Below, one piece after another: positions 16,635-25,690 of a stretch of DNA of 64,000 bases (positions within the stretch are counted from its first letter, which is position 1; each line of letters opens with the position of its first letter). The DNA is from Caldilineaceae bacterium SB0661_bin_32 (lineage in GTDB: Bacteria; Chloroflexota; Anaerolineae; Caldilineales; Caldilineaceae). Both the position numbers and the translations under genes were made by a program. The stretch lies in NCBI GenBank assembly GCA_009841235.1, contig VXMH01000015.1, forward strand, positions 1 to 64,000, written 5' to 3'. The notes below the pieces were generated by a model. The model worked only from the letters and a program-made list of their open reading frames with translations. It did no database searches and was not told where the DNA came from.

Positions 16635-18086
16635 ATGAAAGTATTCGCAGGCGGAGTCTCAACCGAAACGAACACCTTTTCCCCAATGCCGACAGGGATG
16701 CGCGATTACACTATCATCCGGCCCGATGACGAGGTCGAGAAGGGCACAAAGGTCGCTTTCGACCAGTTCCAGGCGGCAACCGAGGCCCGCGGGTGGGAGT
16801 ACGTCTTTGGCATGTCGGCCAACGCGCAGCCGGCCGGCCTCACCACACGCAGCACCTACGAGAGCCTGCGCGATGAGCTGCTTGAAAGACTTGAGGCTGC
16901 GATGCCGGTTGACATTGTTCTACTGGGCCTGCACGGCGCCATGGTCGCAGAGGGCTATGACGACTGCGAAACGGACATCATCGACCGCGTTCGCAAGATC
17001 GTCGGGCCCGACGTTAAGATCGGCGTCGAGCTGGACCTGCATTGCGACGTCACCCAAGCCATGATCGACACGGCCGACGCCATCGTGCTCTACAAGGAGT
17101 ATCCGCATACCGACGTCGCGGCACGGGCAGCGGACCTCTTCAACATTGTGGCCGACGCAGCCGAAGGCAAGACCAATCCCACAATGGCGCTCTTTGACTG
17201 CCGCATGATCGGGCTCTACCTTACGCCCTACGAACCCCTGCGCAGCTTCGTAGACGAACTGCTGGCCATGGAGGGCAAGGACGGCATCCTCTCCATCTCG
17301 CTTGTCCACTGTTTCCCGTGGGGAGACGTTCCCACCTGCGGCGCCCAGGCGTTGGCAGTAACGGACGGCGACCCGGAGCAGGCCGCACGCGTGGCTGAAG
17401 AGATCGGCCGGAGGTTCCACGGAATGCGCCGGGAACTCGACCAGACACCCTACTCAATAGATGAAGCATTGGCGCAGGCGCTGGCCGACCCGACCGGGCC
17501 GGTGGTTATCGCGGACCGGGCCGACAACGCGGGCGGCGGCGCGGCCAGCGATTCCACGTTCATGCTCAAGGCGATGCTGGACCGAGGAATCGACAACGCC
17601 GGGATCGCGACCATGTGGGACCCCATCGCGGTCCAGGTTGCCATGTCAGGCGGCGTCGGAGCGAAGCTCGACATACGGCTGGGCGGCAAAATGGGCCCGA
17701 TGTCCGGCGACCCGCTCGACCTGAACGTCGAAGTGACCGCCATCGTTGAGGAGATGTACCAGGAGTGGCCGCAGCAGGGCGACCCCATGCGCATCCCCTG
17801 CGGAGATTCCGTCTGCCTGAACTGCAACGGCATCGACATCATCGTCAGCAGCAAGCGCGGACAGCCCATGAGCCCTGACGTCTTCACCAACCTCGGCGTC
17901 GACGCGACGAAGAAGCATATCCTGGTGGTGAAGTCCTCCCAACATTTCTATGCCGGATTCGCGCCGATCGCTTCACAGATCATTTACATGGCCGCGCCCG
18001 GTGCGGTCGCGCCGCGATACACGGAGATTCCCTTCAAACGGGTCGACCTTCACAAGTATCCTTGGGTCGAAGAGCCGTTTGCCTGA
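16635..18086 (+). CDS. M81 family metallopeptidase (MlrC-like)
   Basis: A 483-residue protein of the MlrC/DUF1485 family, named after the microcystin-degradation peptidase MlrC; members are zinc-dependent amidohydrolases or peptidases of broad function. Family signatures visible are GGVSTETNTFSP at the N-terminus, LHGAMV, LDLHCDVT, YKEYPHTD, and DRADNAGGGAASDSTF in the C-terminal domain. The ATG at 16635 has AAAGG upstream; the frame upstream of it is antisense to the dehydrogenase gene. It begins a block of catabolic-looking genes. True substrate unknown; microcystin is not implied. Confidence 0.9.
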   Translation: MKVFAGGVSTETNTFSPMPTGMRDYTIIRPDDEVEKGTKVAFDQFQAATEARGWEYVFGMSANAQPAGLTTRSTYESLRDELLERLEAAMPVDIVLLGLHGAMVAEGYDDCETDIIDRVRKIVGPDVKIGVELDLHCDVTQAMIDTADAIVLYKEYPHTDVAARAADLFNIVADAAEGKTNPTMALFDCRMIGLYLTPYEPLRSFVDELLAMEGKDGILSISLVHCFPWGDVPTCGAQALAVTDGDPEQAARVAEEIGRRFHGMRRELDQTPYSIDEALAQALADPTGPVVIADRADNAGGGAASDSTFMLKAMLDRGIDNAGIATMWDPIAVQVAMSGGVGAKLDIRLGGKMGPMSGDPLDLNVEVTAIVEEMYQEWPQQGDPMRIPCGDSVCLNCNGIDIIVSSKRGQPMSPDVFTNLGVDATKKHILVVKSSQHFYAGFAPIASQIIYMAAPGAVAPRYTEIPFKRVDLHKYPWVEEPFA

Positions 18087-18122
18087 GGCCGCGTACCTTT
18101 CAGGGCAGAAACCGGACAGGAA

Positions 18123-18674
18123 TTGGACGAACAAGGACGGGCAGAAGTCAGATACGAGAGAGAATCCCTGGTCGCGGCGCTGCGCGACCGGGGTATCTCC
18201 TATCTTGCTCCCAGCGACGCGGTCGCGCGCGAGGCGCCGGAATCAGACGCGAAACTCCTGTGCGCGCTGCTGCACCAAGAGGATTCGAGGATGCGGCTTG
18301 CGATTGTGCCGCTCCTCCTCCGGCATCCTGAAATCTCGGCATCCGTACCCGATCTGGCTGTCAGGCTGGACAAAGCAGCCTTGCTGGAGTTGCAGACCCT
18401 GTATATGGCGGCAGTCTACCTGCAGCGAAACTGGCGTTCTCGCCTGAGCATCTACCTGGACGAAGTGACCCTGTTGCCCGACCTCTTCTCTCAGCAGATG
18501 GGTCTGCCCCTGCCCGAGGAACGGTTTGGGAAACTGGGCCTGGTTGAACTGGCTGATGCGTGGCAAGCGCGTTCGCGGTACCCTTTCGAACGGTTGCAAG
18601 CTATAAACAGCACGTTTGAACTGTTCATAGGGCAGCTGAAACTGGAGAAGGCGAACCTAACTCATGCGCCGTAG
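18123..18674 (+). CDS. Conserved hypothetical, helical protein
   Basis: A 183-residue protein I cannot assign. It is rich in Leu, Ala, Glu and Arg, and predicted helical, with recognisable stretches LLCALLHQEDSRMRLAIVPL, LELQTLYMAAVYLQRNWRSR and FGKLGLVELADAWQARS. The start is TTG at 18123, with ACAGGA just upstream; codon use in this frame fits a real gene. It follows the MlrC-like gene by 36 bp. Just after it (18680-18740) an in-frame-like stretch reading EILTDMWLTGTSPEQW on the plus strand may be a relic of a lost partner gene. I cannot state a function. Confidence 0.65.
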   Translation: MDEQGRAEVRYERESLVAALRDRGISYLAPSDAVAREAPESDAKLLCALLHQEDSRMRLAIVPLLLRHPEISASVPDLAVRLDKAALLELQTLYMAAVYLQRNWRSRLSIYLDEVTLLPDLFSQQMGLPLPEERFGKLGLVELADAWQARSRYPFERLQAINSTFELFIGQLKLEKANLTHAP

Positions 18675-18743
18675 AGTCCCGGAGGAAGTTTGAAATCCTG
18701 ACGGACATGTGGCTGACCGGTACTTCTCCCGAACAATGGTGAG

Positions 18744-19901
18744 TCAACCCGCAGCGCTGCCGGTACCGGAGTCCAGGGGCAGGTCCCGAAGGGGCCGCGG
18801 CTGAAACGGTCGCGCCTCCAGCGCCTGCTCGTCTAGGTCGATCCCCAGGCCGGGCGTTTCGGGAAGCGTTATGAAGCTGTTTTCTACCTCGAGAGCCTGG
18901 CGTGAAATCTCCCTTCCCACCTCCTCAAAGTTGACGAAGTACTCGGTGATGAGGAAGTTGGGCATGCCCGCCGACGCGTGCAGCGTGGCGGCCAGGCCGA
19001 CGGTCGTGCTGTTGTAGTTGTGCGGGGCCATCGCCACGTGATAGGCCTCGGCCATCGCGCCGATCTCCCGGAGCTCAAGGATGCCGCCGCAGTTGCATAC
19101 GTCCGGGTTGAGAATGTCGGCGGCCCGCCTCTCAAAGACCTCTCGAAACTCGTTCTTTGTATAGAGCTCCTCACCCGTTACGACCGGCAGATCGATGGCG
19201 TGACGCACCTCTGAAAGCGCGTCCAGGTCGCGGGCCGAAACCGGCTCCTCGAACCAGAAGGGCGCGTAGGGCTCCATCGCCCGGGCCGCCCGCACTGCGT
19301 GCAGTGGAGCCAGCCTGCGGTGGACCTCGACCAGTATGTCCACGTCCGGGCCGACGGCCTCGCGCACTGCACGTACCCTCTCGACCGCCTCTTCCTCCTG
19401 ACTGCGGTCGATATAGGCCCGCCAGCGGCCGGGGAACGGGTCGAATTTCAGCGCTGTAAATCCCCGCGCGACGACCGCCCTGGCTCTCTCCGCCAGTACC
19501 TCCGGGTCCTCCGCCCCGTCCCAGCCGTTCGCATAGACCCGCAGCCGCCTCCGGGTTCGTCCGCCGAGCAGGTTGTAGACGGGCTGGCCCGCGGCTTTGC
19601 CGACAATGTCCCAAAGCGCCTGTTCAAGTCCGCTGACGGCGCAGAACAGCTCCAGGCTCCCTCTCTTGCCAGCAAAGTCGGCGTAGGCGGAAAAGAGAAA
19701 CTGCTTGATATCGAACGGAGAGCGCCCGACCAGGTAGCGGGCGAGCTCATCCATCTGACGCTTGATAACCCGGTCCCGGTCAAGCTGCGTGTAGGCCTCC
19801 CCCCAGCCGTGCACGCCTTCATCCGTTTCAACCTTAACGAACAGCCAGTGCTTCGCGGATCCCGAGTCAACCAGGAAGGTCTTAATCGAATCGATTCTCA
19901 T
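18744..19901 (-). CDS. Mandelate racemase/muconate lactonising enzyme family dehydratase
   Basis: A 385-residue enolase-superfamily enzyme, most like galactonate or related sugar-acid dehydratases. The N-terminal capping domain begins MRIDSIKTFLVDSG, and the barrel shows metal-ligand motifs in DILVEVHRR, FWFEEPVSARD and VTGEELYTKNEF, followed by MAPHNYNSTTVGLAATLHASA with the His of the GalD-type active site. The ATG at 19901 has AAGG upstream; a longer frame to 19991 would overlap the neighbouring hydrolase. It lies 25 bp downstream of that hydrolase on the same strand. The expected role is dehydration of a hexonate or uronate-derived acid. Confidence 0.88.
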   Translation of the reverse strand: MRIDSIKTFLVDSGSAKHWLFVKVETDEGVHGWGEAYTQLDRDRVIKRQMDELARYLVGRSPFDIKQFLFSAYADFAGKRGSLELFCAVSGLEQALWDIVGKAAGQPVYNLLGGRTRRRLRVYANGWDGAEDPEVLAERARAVVARGFTALKFDPFPGRWRAYIDRSQEEEAVERVRAVREAVGPDVDILVEVHRRLAPLHAVRAARAMEPYAPFWFEEPVSARDLDALSEVRHAIDLPVVTGEELYTKNEFREVFERRAADILNPDVCNCGGILELREIGAMAEAYHVAMAPHNYNSTTVGLAATLHASAGMPNFLITEYFVNFEEVGREISRQALEVENSFITLPETPGLGIDLDEQALEARPFQPRPLRDLPLDSGTGSAAG

Positions 19902-19926
19902 CTCGAATACCTTGGATTGGCGTCTT

Positions 19927-21009
19927 CTATACGTATTGCAGCAGAAACGTTTCGAGGGCAGCGGCAAATGGGCCGGTAAGGTTGTGCTCATGCACCTCGG
20001 CCCGAAAGTCCACGCGCTCTTCCGCCTCGTAGAGCCGATACACCTGCCGGGTCAACCTTTCCACCTCGCCAAACCCGCTCACAGGCCACCACTGGTCGCC
20101 CAGGTTGGCCCTGACCAGCAGAGGACGCGGCGCAATGGCCGCGTGAAGATGCTGAATGTCGCACACGTTGAGGATGCCGAAAGGAAAGGGGGACGGGTCG
20201 GCGTTGGCGAAGTATGACGCCATTTCGACCATATGAATCTCGAAGGTAGTAGCGGCGCAGAGCGGCGCCGCGGCGCAAAAGCGTTCGTCCAGCGCCGCGA
20301 CCAGCCACGTATCCATGCCCCCCTGGCAAAGGCCGGAGATAGCCACGCGGTTCTCGTCGACGTCGTCCCGCGCCCGCAGGTACTCACCGGCCCGCACCGT
20401 CTCTGCCGCGCGCAGGCCCAGCTGGCTCACCCCCAGGACATCACCCATCCCCATCAACAGCGACATCCCCATATCCGCCTTGTCCTTCATGGGCGACGTT
20501 TCGCCAAAAGGGGCGTGGTCCAGGACCAAAACGACAAACCCCTGCTCCGCCATCCGAACTGCGAAAGCCTGGTAGGCCGGCTTCCACTTGTCCTCCGGCC
20601 AGCCGGGGTTCCACACCAGTCCCGGCATCTGCGTCCCGGCTGGTCGGGAAGGCGAAAAGACGAAGGCAGGAATAGCGTAGTCCTCGTCGACATAGACGTC
20701 GACGCGCTCACATAGTGCATTCGAACCAACCCGGATACGGGCCCGGACCAGACTATCGCGCAAAGGCGGCAACTCAGGTATGCCGATCGTCGCCGGCAGG
20801 ACGGTTCTTACGCGGTCTCGAAACTGCTCCCACTCCGCCAGACTGTGAAAGTCCGCAGGCAGTTCCCGGGCTTTCCGCATTACCTTCTTCTGAAGCCAGC
20901 GGATCGAGTTTGTCTTCTGACCGAGCGGCTCCCCGGTTGTCCTGCCGGGGTCCTGCGCGCCGTTTTCGGAGAGAGCCGGTTCCTGGATGGCCGATTCGAT
21001 TGCAGTCAT
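19927..21009 (-). CDS. Alpha/beta hydrolase with Cys nucleophile (dienelactone-hydrolase-like)
   Basis: A 360-residue hydrolase. The nucleophile elbow reads SGLCQGGMDTW with Cys228 where esterases have Ser, as in dienelactone hydrolases. The histidine is probably His340 or His342 (EVHEHNLTG). An N-terminal region of about 100 residues precedes the hydrolase fold (MPGLVWNPGWPEDKW...VLVLDHAPFGE), a layout seen in acetyl-xylan-esterase-like and peptidase-S9-related families. AGGAG precedes the ATG. It is flanked by the dehydratase (25 bp) and the DUF1445 protein (15 bp) on the same strand and probably belongs to one operon. It might open a lactone for the dehydratase (inference). Confidence 0.85.
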   Translation of the reverse strand: MTAIESAIQEPALSENGAQDPGRTTGEPLGQKTNSIRWLQKKVMRKARELPADFHSLAEWEQFRDRVRTVLPATIGIPELPPLRDSLVRARIRVGSNALCERVDVYVDEDYAIPAFVFSPSRPAGTQMPGLVWNPGWPEDKWKPAYQAFAVRMAEQGFVVLVLDHAPFGETSPMKDKADMGMSLLMGMGDVLGVSQLGLRAAETVRAGEYLRARDDVDENRVAISGLCQGGMDTWLVAALDERFCAAAPLCAATTFEIHMVEMASYFANADPSPFPFGILNVCDIQHLHAAIAPRPLLVRANLGDQWWPVSGFGEVERLTRQVYRLYEAEERVDFRAEVHEHNLTGPFAAALETFLLQYV

Positions 21010-21024
21010 TGGGAGCTCCTTTGT

Positions 21025-21786
21025 CTATGGAAGGCAGAACTGATCTGCCTTGAGGTCCGTTACAAAACCGTGTCCCGGCGCATGCGTAATCATCAGTTCA
21101 GGTTTCGCCAGCAGCGCGGTCTGCTGCGGCGTTACACCGCAGGCCCAAAAGACCGGCATGACGCCGTTTGGGATGCTCTCCACGGGGTCGCCGACAAGCG
21201 GGGATGCAAGATCCGCGCCGATGCCGGCCGGGTCGCCAACGTGTACCGGCGCCCCGTGATTGAAGGGATAGCGACTGGTCAACTGCGTGGCGATGATGGC
21301 CTGGCCCGGCGTCATCCAGCGCATGGTTACGACCAGCGAGCCCGCGTATCTGCCGGCGGGTACAGTGGGCAGGTCGGTGTTCAGTACCCACACCTCCTGC
21401 GATTTTGGGACGCCGGCCCTTTCCAAGGCGTCGTCAAACGTCAGGCTTGAGCCGATCAGGAAGGCTACGCTGTCTTCCCTCCAGAGCGCGCGTATCTCAC
21501 ATACGTCTTCTTCGCGGACACCCTTGCGAAAGACGGCATAACGCGGCAGGTCGCTGCGCAGGTCGGCTCCCGGCGCGCACAGACGCGGCTCGGGCACGCC
21601 GCCGTCCGTTACTTCAACGAGGGGGCAGGCCTTGGGGTTTCTCTGGCAGTAGAGCAGGAAGTCGTATGCCTCCGACTGCGGCAGGACGACCAGGTTGCAC
21701 TGCACATAGCCGGGAACTCTGAATACGGTCGGACCGGTCCATTCCCCCCTGCGCATCGCCAGCCGTGCCTCTTGCGCCTTATTCAT
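21025..21786 (-). CDS. Putative hydro-lyase, DUF1445 (D-glutamate cyclase-like)
   Basis: A 253-residue protein of the DUF1445/YcsI family, relatives of mammalian D-glutamate cyclase. The N-terminus is typical (EARLAMRRGEWTGPTVFRVPGYVQCNLVVLP), as are FLIGSSLTFDDALERAG and the C-terminal ITHAPGHGFVTDL. The start at 21786 (MNKAQEARLAMR) fits the family; the frame remains open up to 21846 but that part is unlike the family. It is first in the likely operon with the hydrolase and the dehydratase. Function in bacteria is poorly established; hydration or cyclisation of an acidic amino acid is the working guess. Confidence 0.82.
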   Translation of the reverse strand: MNKAQEARLAMRRGEWTGPTVFRVPGYVQCNLVVLPQSEAYDFLLYCQRNPKACPLVEVTDGGVPEPRLCAPGADLRSDLPRYAVFRKGVREEDVCEIRALWREDSVAFLIGSSLTFDDALERAGVPKSQEVWVLNTDLPTVPAGRYAGSLVVTMRWMTPGQAIIATQLTSRYPFNHGAPVHVGDPAGIGADLASPLVGDPVESIPNGVMPVFWACGVTPQQTALLAKPELMITHAPGHGFVTDLKADQFCLP

Positions 21787-22007
21787 TTCGACCCGCGAAG
21801 TGAAGCGAAGGGCCACGATGAAAACCTTTTTTCCACGAAGGGCCACGAAGGGCCGCGAAGAACACCCAAAGGCTACTGGGATTAATCTTGCAAGCAGGGC
21901 GTATGCTTTTGTCCTTTCCTGGAGTCGAAACCGCCACTGCCAGGCATTGTACCGTCATGCGGCTCGGGGCCGACAATCCCAGGCGGTCAGTCGTCCGCAT
22001 CCAACCG

Positions 22008-22853
22008 TCAGCGGCCGCTGAGACCTGTCAGGACGATTCCCTGCATGAAGTATTTCTGGGAAAAAGCGAAGAGCATGATCACCGGGATTGTTATCAAAGT
22101 CGAGGCCGCCATCATGGCACCGGTGTTGCCGGGACCTGCTTGAGAACCGGCCAGCACCATCTGGATTCCCACCGCCACCGGCAGCTTTTCGGTGGTATTG
22201 ATGAAAACCAGCGGAGACATAAAGGAGTTCCAATTGAATATGGCGGTAAAGACGACTACGACCGCCAGCACCGGTTTCAGATTGGGCAACAGAATCTGCC
22301 AGAAGATCCGCAGGTTCGAGGCCCCATCGATCTTGGCGGCCTCATCGAATTCAAGCGGAATCGTCCGAAAGAACTGGCGCAGCAGAAAGATATTGAACGC
22401 GCCTCCTCCCAGGAAAAAGGGGAGAATCAGAGGGATCCACGTATCGATCCAGCCGAAGAAGCGCATGAGAGCGAAGCGAGGGATGATGAGAACACTCTCC
22501 GGCACCATCAGCGTTGCCAGAACTACCGCAAACCAGATATTCCGGCCCAGAAAATTAAGGCGGGCAAAGCCATAGGCTACCAGAGATGCTGACAAGGTGG
22601 CCCCAAGTGTGGCTGAAATCGTTATGACAAGGGAGTTGAAGTACCAGATTTCAAACGGATTTGTGATAAAGAGGCGCTGGTAGTTTTCGATCGTAATGGG
22701 GTCGGGAAACCATTGCGGCGGAAAGCGGAGGATGTTGCCGCGAAACTTTACCGAAGTTGACATCAGCCAGTAGAGAGGAAAGACAGCAACGACCGCCAGG
22801 GGAAACAGATAGAAGTGTGTGAAGAGAACAAACAGACGCTGCCTGAGCGTCAT
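22008..22853 (-). CDS. ABC transporter permease, sugar type (MalG/UgpE-like)
   Basis: A 281-residue membrane subunit of a second sugar importer. Hydrophobic segments and the EAA loop FDEAAKIDGASNLRIFWQI are clear, and it ends QKYFMQGIVLTGLSGR like other MalG proteins. The ATG at 22853 is preferred since GGAGGAG lies 7 nt upstream; an in-frame ATG at 22901 would add 16 residues but has no ribosome site. It is last in the order binding protein, MalF-like, MalG-like. No ATPase gene follows. Confidence 0.92.
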   Translation of the reverse strand: MTLRQRLFVLFTHFYLFPLAVVAVFPLYWLMSTSVKFRGNILRFPPQWFPDPITIENYQRLFITNPFEIWYFNSLVITISATLGATLSASLVAYGFARLNFLGRNIWFAVVLATLMVPESVLIIPRFALMRFFGWIDTWIPLILPFFLGGGAFNIFLLRQFFRTIPLEFDEAAKIDGASNLRIFWQILLPNLKPVLAVVVVFTAIFNWNSFMSPLVFINTTEKLPVAVGIQMVLAGSQAGPGNTGAMMAASTLITIPVIMLFAFSQKYFMQGIVLTGLSGR

Positions 22854-22915
22854 CTTTTTCTCCTCCGGCAGGGCGGTAGCCCCGGCGTTTTTCTGTCTCA
22901 TTTGGCAACACGTCT

Positions 22916-23848
22916 CTAGTTTTCGTAGTAAACCCAGCGGCCCGACAGGCGAAACTGGATGAGCGTAAAGAAAACGACGATCAGAAACAGCATCCAGGCC
23001 AGAGCCGACGCATAGCCAAACTGCAGATCCTCAAACGCCGATCGGTACAGATAGAGGACGTAGAAGAGAGTGGAATGTTGGGGGCTGCCGTTGGTCATCA
23101 GAAAGCCGGCTGTGAAGATCTGGAAGGAGCCGATGATGCCCAGAACAAGGTTGAAAAAGATGACAGGAGTGAGCATCGGAATGGTGACAAAGCGGAATCT
23201 GGCCCACCAGGCCGCGCCGTCGATACTGGCTGCTTCATACAGCACTTCCGGGATCCCCTGCAAGCCCGCGAGGAAGATCACCATTGTGCCGCCAACGCCC
23301 CACAGGCTCATGAAGATATAGGCAAGTTTGGCGTACTGAGGCAGATAGATCCAGCGCTGCCTGGGCAGCTGAATCGCATCAAAGACTGCATTCAGAAGTC
23401 CGAATTCAGGGTTGTAGATCCACATCCACAAATAGGCCAGGCCAACGGCGGGTACAATGCTGGGGATGAAAAAGGCGACCCGGTAGAAGTTTATGCCCCA
23501 GACGCGCTGGTTGATCACCAGGGCCGCGGCGAGCGCAACGATCAGCTGGAGGCCCACTGCAATAAAGGTGTAGTAGAAGGTATTGTAAAGGCTCGTGTAA
23601 AACAGCTCATTGCCGAACATCTCCTGGTAGTTCTCCAGGCCCACCCAGTTCGGCGGGCCGACAAACTTCCAGTCGACAAAGGAGAGCCCAACGGCGCCCA
23701 GGAGCGGCCCCGCTTCAAACAGAAAGAATCCAACCAACCAGGGCATGATGAAGAGATAACCCCCGAAGTTCTTTCTGAGGGCGACGCGAAGCCGGCCTCC
23801 GCGCTGTGTTCGGTTGGGTGGGACCGCTGCTTCAAGGTTTTCTGACAT
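22916..23848 (-). CDS. ABC transporter permease, sugar type (MalF/UgpA-like)
   Basis: A 310-residue membrane subunit with about six transmembrane helices after a charged N-terminal tail. The EAA loop is YEAASIDGAAWWARFRFVTIP. It is clearly similar to the permease at 8237 (shared SLWGVGG, IFLAGLQGIPEVLYEAASIDGA and GWVYYE-type C-terminus), so the two importers are paralogous systems. It starts 230 bp downstream of the binding-protein gene, with the hairpin at 24009-24035 in between. The ribosome site is weak. Confidence 0.92.
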   Translation of the reverse strand: MSENLEAAVPPNRTQRGGRLRVALRKNFGGYLFIMPWLVGFFLFEAGPLLGAVGLSFVDWKFVGPPNWVGLENYQEMFGNELFYTSLYNTFYYTFIAVGLQLIVALAAALVINQRVWGINFYRVAFFIPSIVPAVGLAYLWMWIYNPEFGLLNAVFDAIQLPRQRWIYLPQYAKLAYIFMSLWGVGGTMVIFLAGLQGIPEVLYEAASIDGAAWWARFRFVTIPMLTPVIFFNLVLGIIGSFQIFTAGFLMTNGSPQHSTLFYVLYLYRSAFEDLQFGYASALAWMLFLIVVFFTLIQFRLSGRWVYYEN

Positions 23849-24008
23849 TAGGAGGCTAAGGGCCGGAACAGACTTCGCTGCTCTCTTACGAGCAACGGCG
23901 TATTGTCAATTGAAGATAAGATAGAGGTCAACAGCCATGTAGCCCGGGCCTGGGTCTCCGGTCGATTGTCTTGAAAACTGCGAAGGATAGAATGATGCAA
24001 AGGAGATA

Positions 24009-24035
24009 GTGCGGGCCGGCGAGGCCGGCCCGCAC
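24009..24035 (-). promoter_or_regulatory. Strong stem-loop directly after the binding-protein gene
   Basis: A perfect 12-bp inverted repeat GTGCGGGCCGGC/GCCGGCCCGCAC around the 3-nt loop GAG, 43 nt after the stop of the minus-strand binding-protein gene and before the permease genes. No T-run follows. It is likely to stabilise or partly terminate the transcript so that the binding protein is made in excess, as known for other ABC operons. Confidence 0.7.
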
Positions 24036-24078
24036 GGGAATGAGACGTCCACGTGTTTGAGCTGCACACCCGGACCGT

Positions 24079-25509
24079 CTAGCTGCCGAACTCCTCAAGG
24101 TCCTTCATGCCCAGTTCAATCTGTTCCTGAACCTCCGGCTCAACCGCAGCGATGAGCTCCTGGGCATTGGTCTGCTCGCCGACAATCAGGACGTCATGCA
24201 CTTTCGGCGTCCAGATGTCGCGGTTGACGATGAACCAGCGCGGGAAGTGCGGATTGACGACGTCGGCATAGTCGAGGGCCTGCAGGAATGGCTCGCGCGG
24301 CATCTTGAGCAGCTCTTCGGTTACGTAGTCAAGGCCCGGCGCGTGGGTCAACAGCAGGTCGGCGTGCTTGTCCAGCATTGGAGCCGCGTAACCGAGACCG
24401 ACGTTCAGGTCATCGCCCTCCTCGACCATCCAGCGGGCGAATTCCAGGACGGCTTCAGGGTGTTCGGACTGCTGCGAGCAGGCGATCGGAATCCCGTGGG
24501 CCCACTCTTTGGGCTCCTTGAACATCGGGAGCGGGTGCGGCGACGGCGTCCACTGACCATAGGACGCTTCCACGAGCCGCGCCGGCCAGGTCAGCCAAGC
24601 CATGTCCATCGCGACCTTGCCTGTCCAGAAACTGATGCCTGCCTGGCTCTCCTGGGGTGTGGGCGCGGTCTTGTGGACATTGAAGTTATCGTAGGCCCAT
24701 TGGACAACGTCGGAAGCGGGATCTTCGTCCATCAGCCATTCGGTCCAGCCTTCGTCGAAGGCCAGTCCACCGTTTGACTGGACGAGTGCGTAGCCGGGAC
24801 CCCCACCCAGAATACAGCACGGAATGTTGATTCCCAGCTGCTCGGCGTTGCCGTCGCTGTCGCGCTTGGTAAGCGCCTGCGCGATCTCGGTTACTCTCTC
24901 CGCGGTCCATGAGGGATCGCCCCAATTGACAGGCGGCAGATCGATGCCCGCCTCTTCGAACATCTCCTTGTTGACCCAGGTTCCCATGATCTGGATCAGG
25001 TGAGGTATTCCGTATACACCGCCGACATAGCTGTGGCTGTACTCGGGAATAATGTCCAACACGAGCCTGATCGATGAGTCTTCAGGCTCCAGATCGACAA
25101 GGGGCTTCAGGTCGCGCAGCCAGCCGGCGAAGATCCATCCTCCCCAAAGGCGGTGGTCGCACCAGATCGCGTCCGGGGCATCTCCACCGGCGAAGGAGGT
25201 CTCCACCTTGGTGAAGTAGCCCATGTAGTCCGTGATTATGCGTACAGAGCAGTTAATGCCCATCCCATCGCCGCGGTCCGTATTGAACACCTCGACAGTC
25301 TCTTGCTTGAGCTTGATTTCGGCATCGCCTCCAGCCCAAGTCGACCAGACAATTTCTCTCACTTCGGCGGCGGGTGAAGCTGAATCTCCGCCAGCGGTCT
25401 CCGCACCGGGTGCCGCAGGGACGCAGGCCGCTACCGCCACGGCGCCGGCGCCAACCCCTGTCAGGCGCAGAAACGATCTTCGACTCACCCGATTCTCTTG
25501 TGAAGACAT
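24079..25509 (-). CDS. ABC transporter sugar-binding lipoprotein
   Basis: A 476-residue family 1 solute-binding protein for the second importer. A twin-arginine motif SRRSFLRLTG (Arg10-Arg11) and lipobox VAAC (Cys29) mark Tat export and lipid anchoring. A Gly/Ser/Ala-rich linker follows, then the mature two-lobe domain (FAGGDAPDAIWCDHRLWGGWIFAGWLRDL). The ATG at 25509 is set by AGGAG; the frame is open upstream to 25692 but without family resemblance. Its own promoter is predicted at 25691-25720, giving a leader of roughly 175 nt. Ligand unknown; the acidic surroundings (sugar-acid dehydratase, hydrolase) hint at an oligosaccharide or glycoside. Confidence 0.92.
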   Translation of the reverse strand: MSSQENRVSRRSFLRLTGVGAGAVAVAACVPAAPGAETAGGDSASPAAEVREIVWSTWAGGDAEIKLKQETVEVFNTDRGDGMGINCSVRIITDYMGYFTKVETSFAGGDAPDAIWCDHRLWGGWIFAGWLRDLKPLVDLEPEDSSIRLVLDIIPEYSHSYVGGVYGIPHLIQIMGTWVNKEMFEEAGIDLPPVNWGDPSWTAERVTEIAQALTKRDSDGNAEQLGINIPCCILGGGPGYALVQSNGGLAFDEGWTEWLMDEDPASDVVQWAYDNFNVHKTAPTPQESQAGISFWTGKVAMDMAWLTWPARLVEASYGQWTPSPHPLPMFKEPKEWAHGIPIACSQQSEHPEAVLEFARWMVEEGDDLNVGLGYAAPMLDKHADLLLTHAPGLDYVTEELLKMPREPFLQALDYADVVNPHFPRWFIVNRDIWTPKVHDVLIVGEQTNAQELIAAVEPEVQEQIELGMKDLEEFGS

Positions 25510-25690
25510 ACGGCAGCTCTCCTTTTTTCTGTGAACCCCGGAACGCATCAAGACTTCCTTCTCAGAGAACGTCAGTGGACAGTGCTTATAGCGAGGCCTC
25601 CACGCAATACGCGCTGCAGAATGGAGCGGGGAATCGGGGGAAACACGCGCAGTCTCGGACAGCTTCGTTGCCGTGTCCGGACGATGCGTC

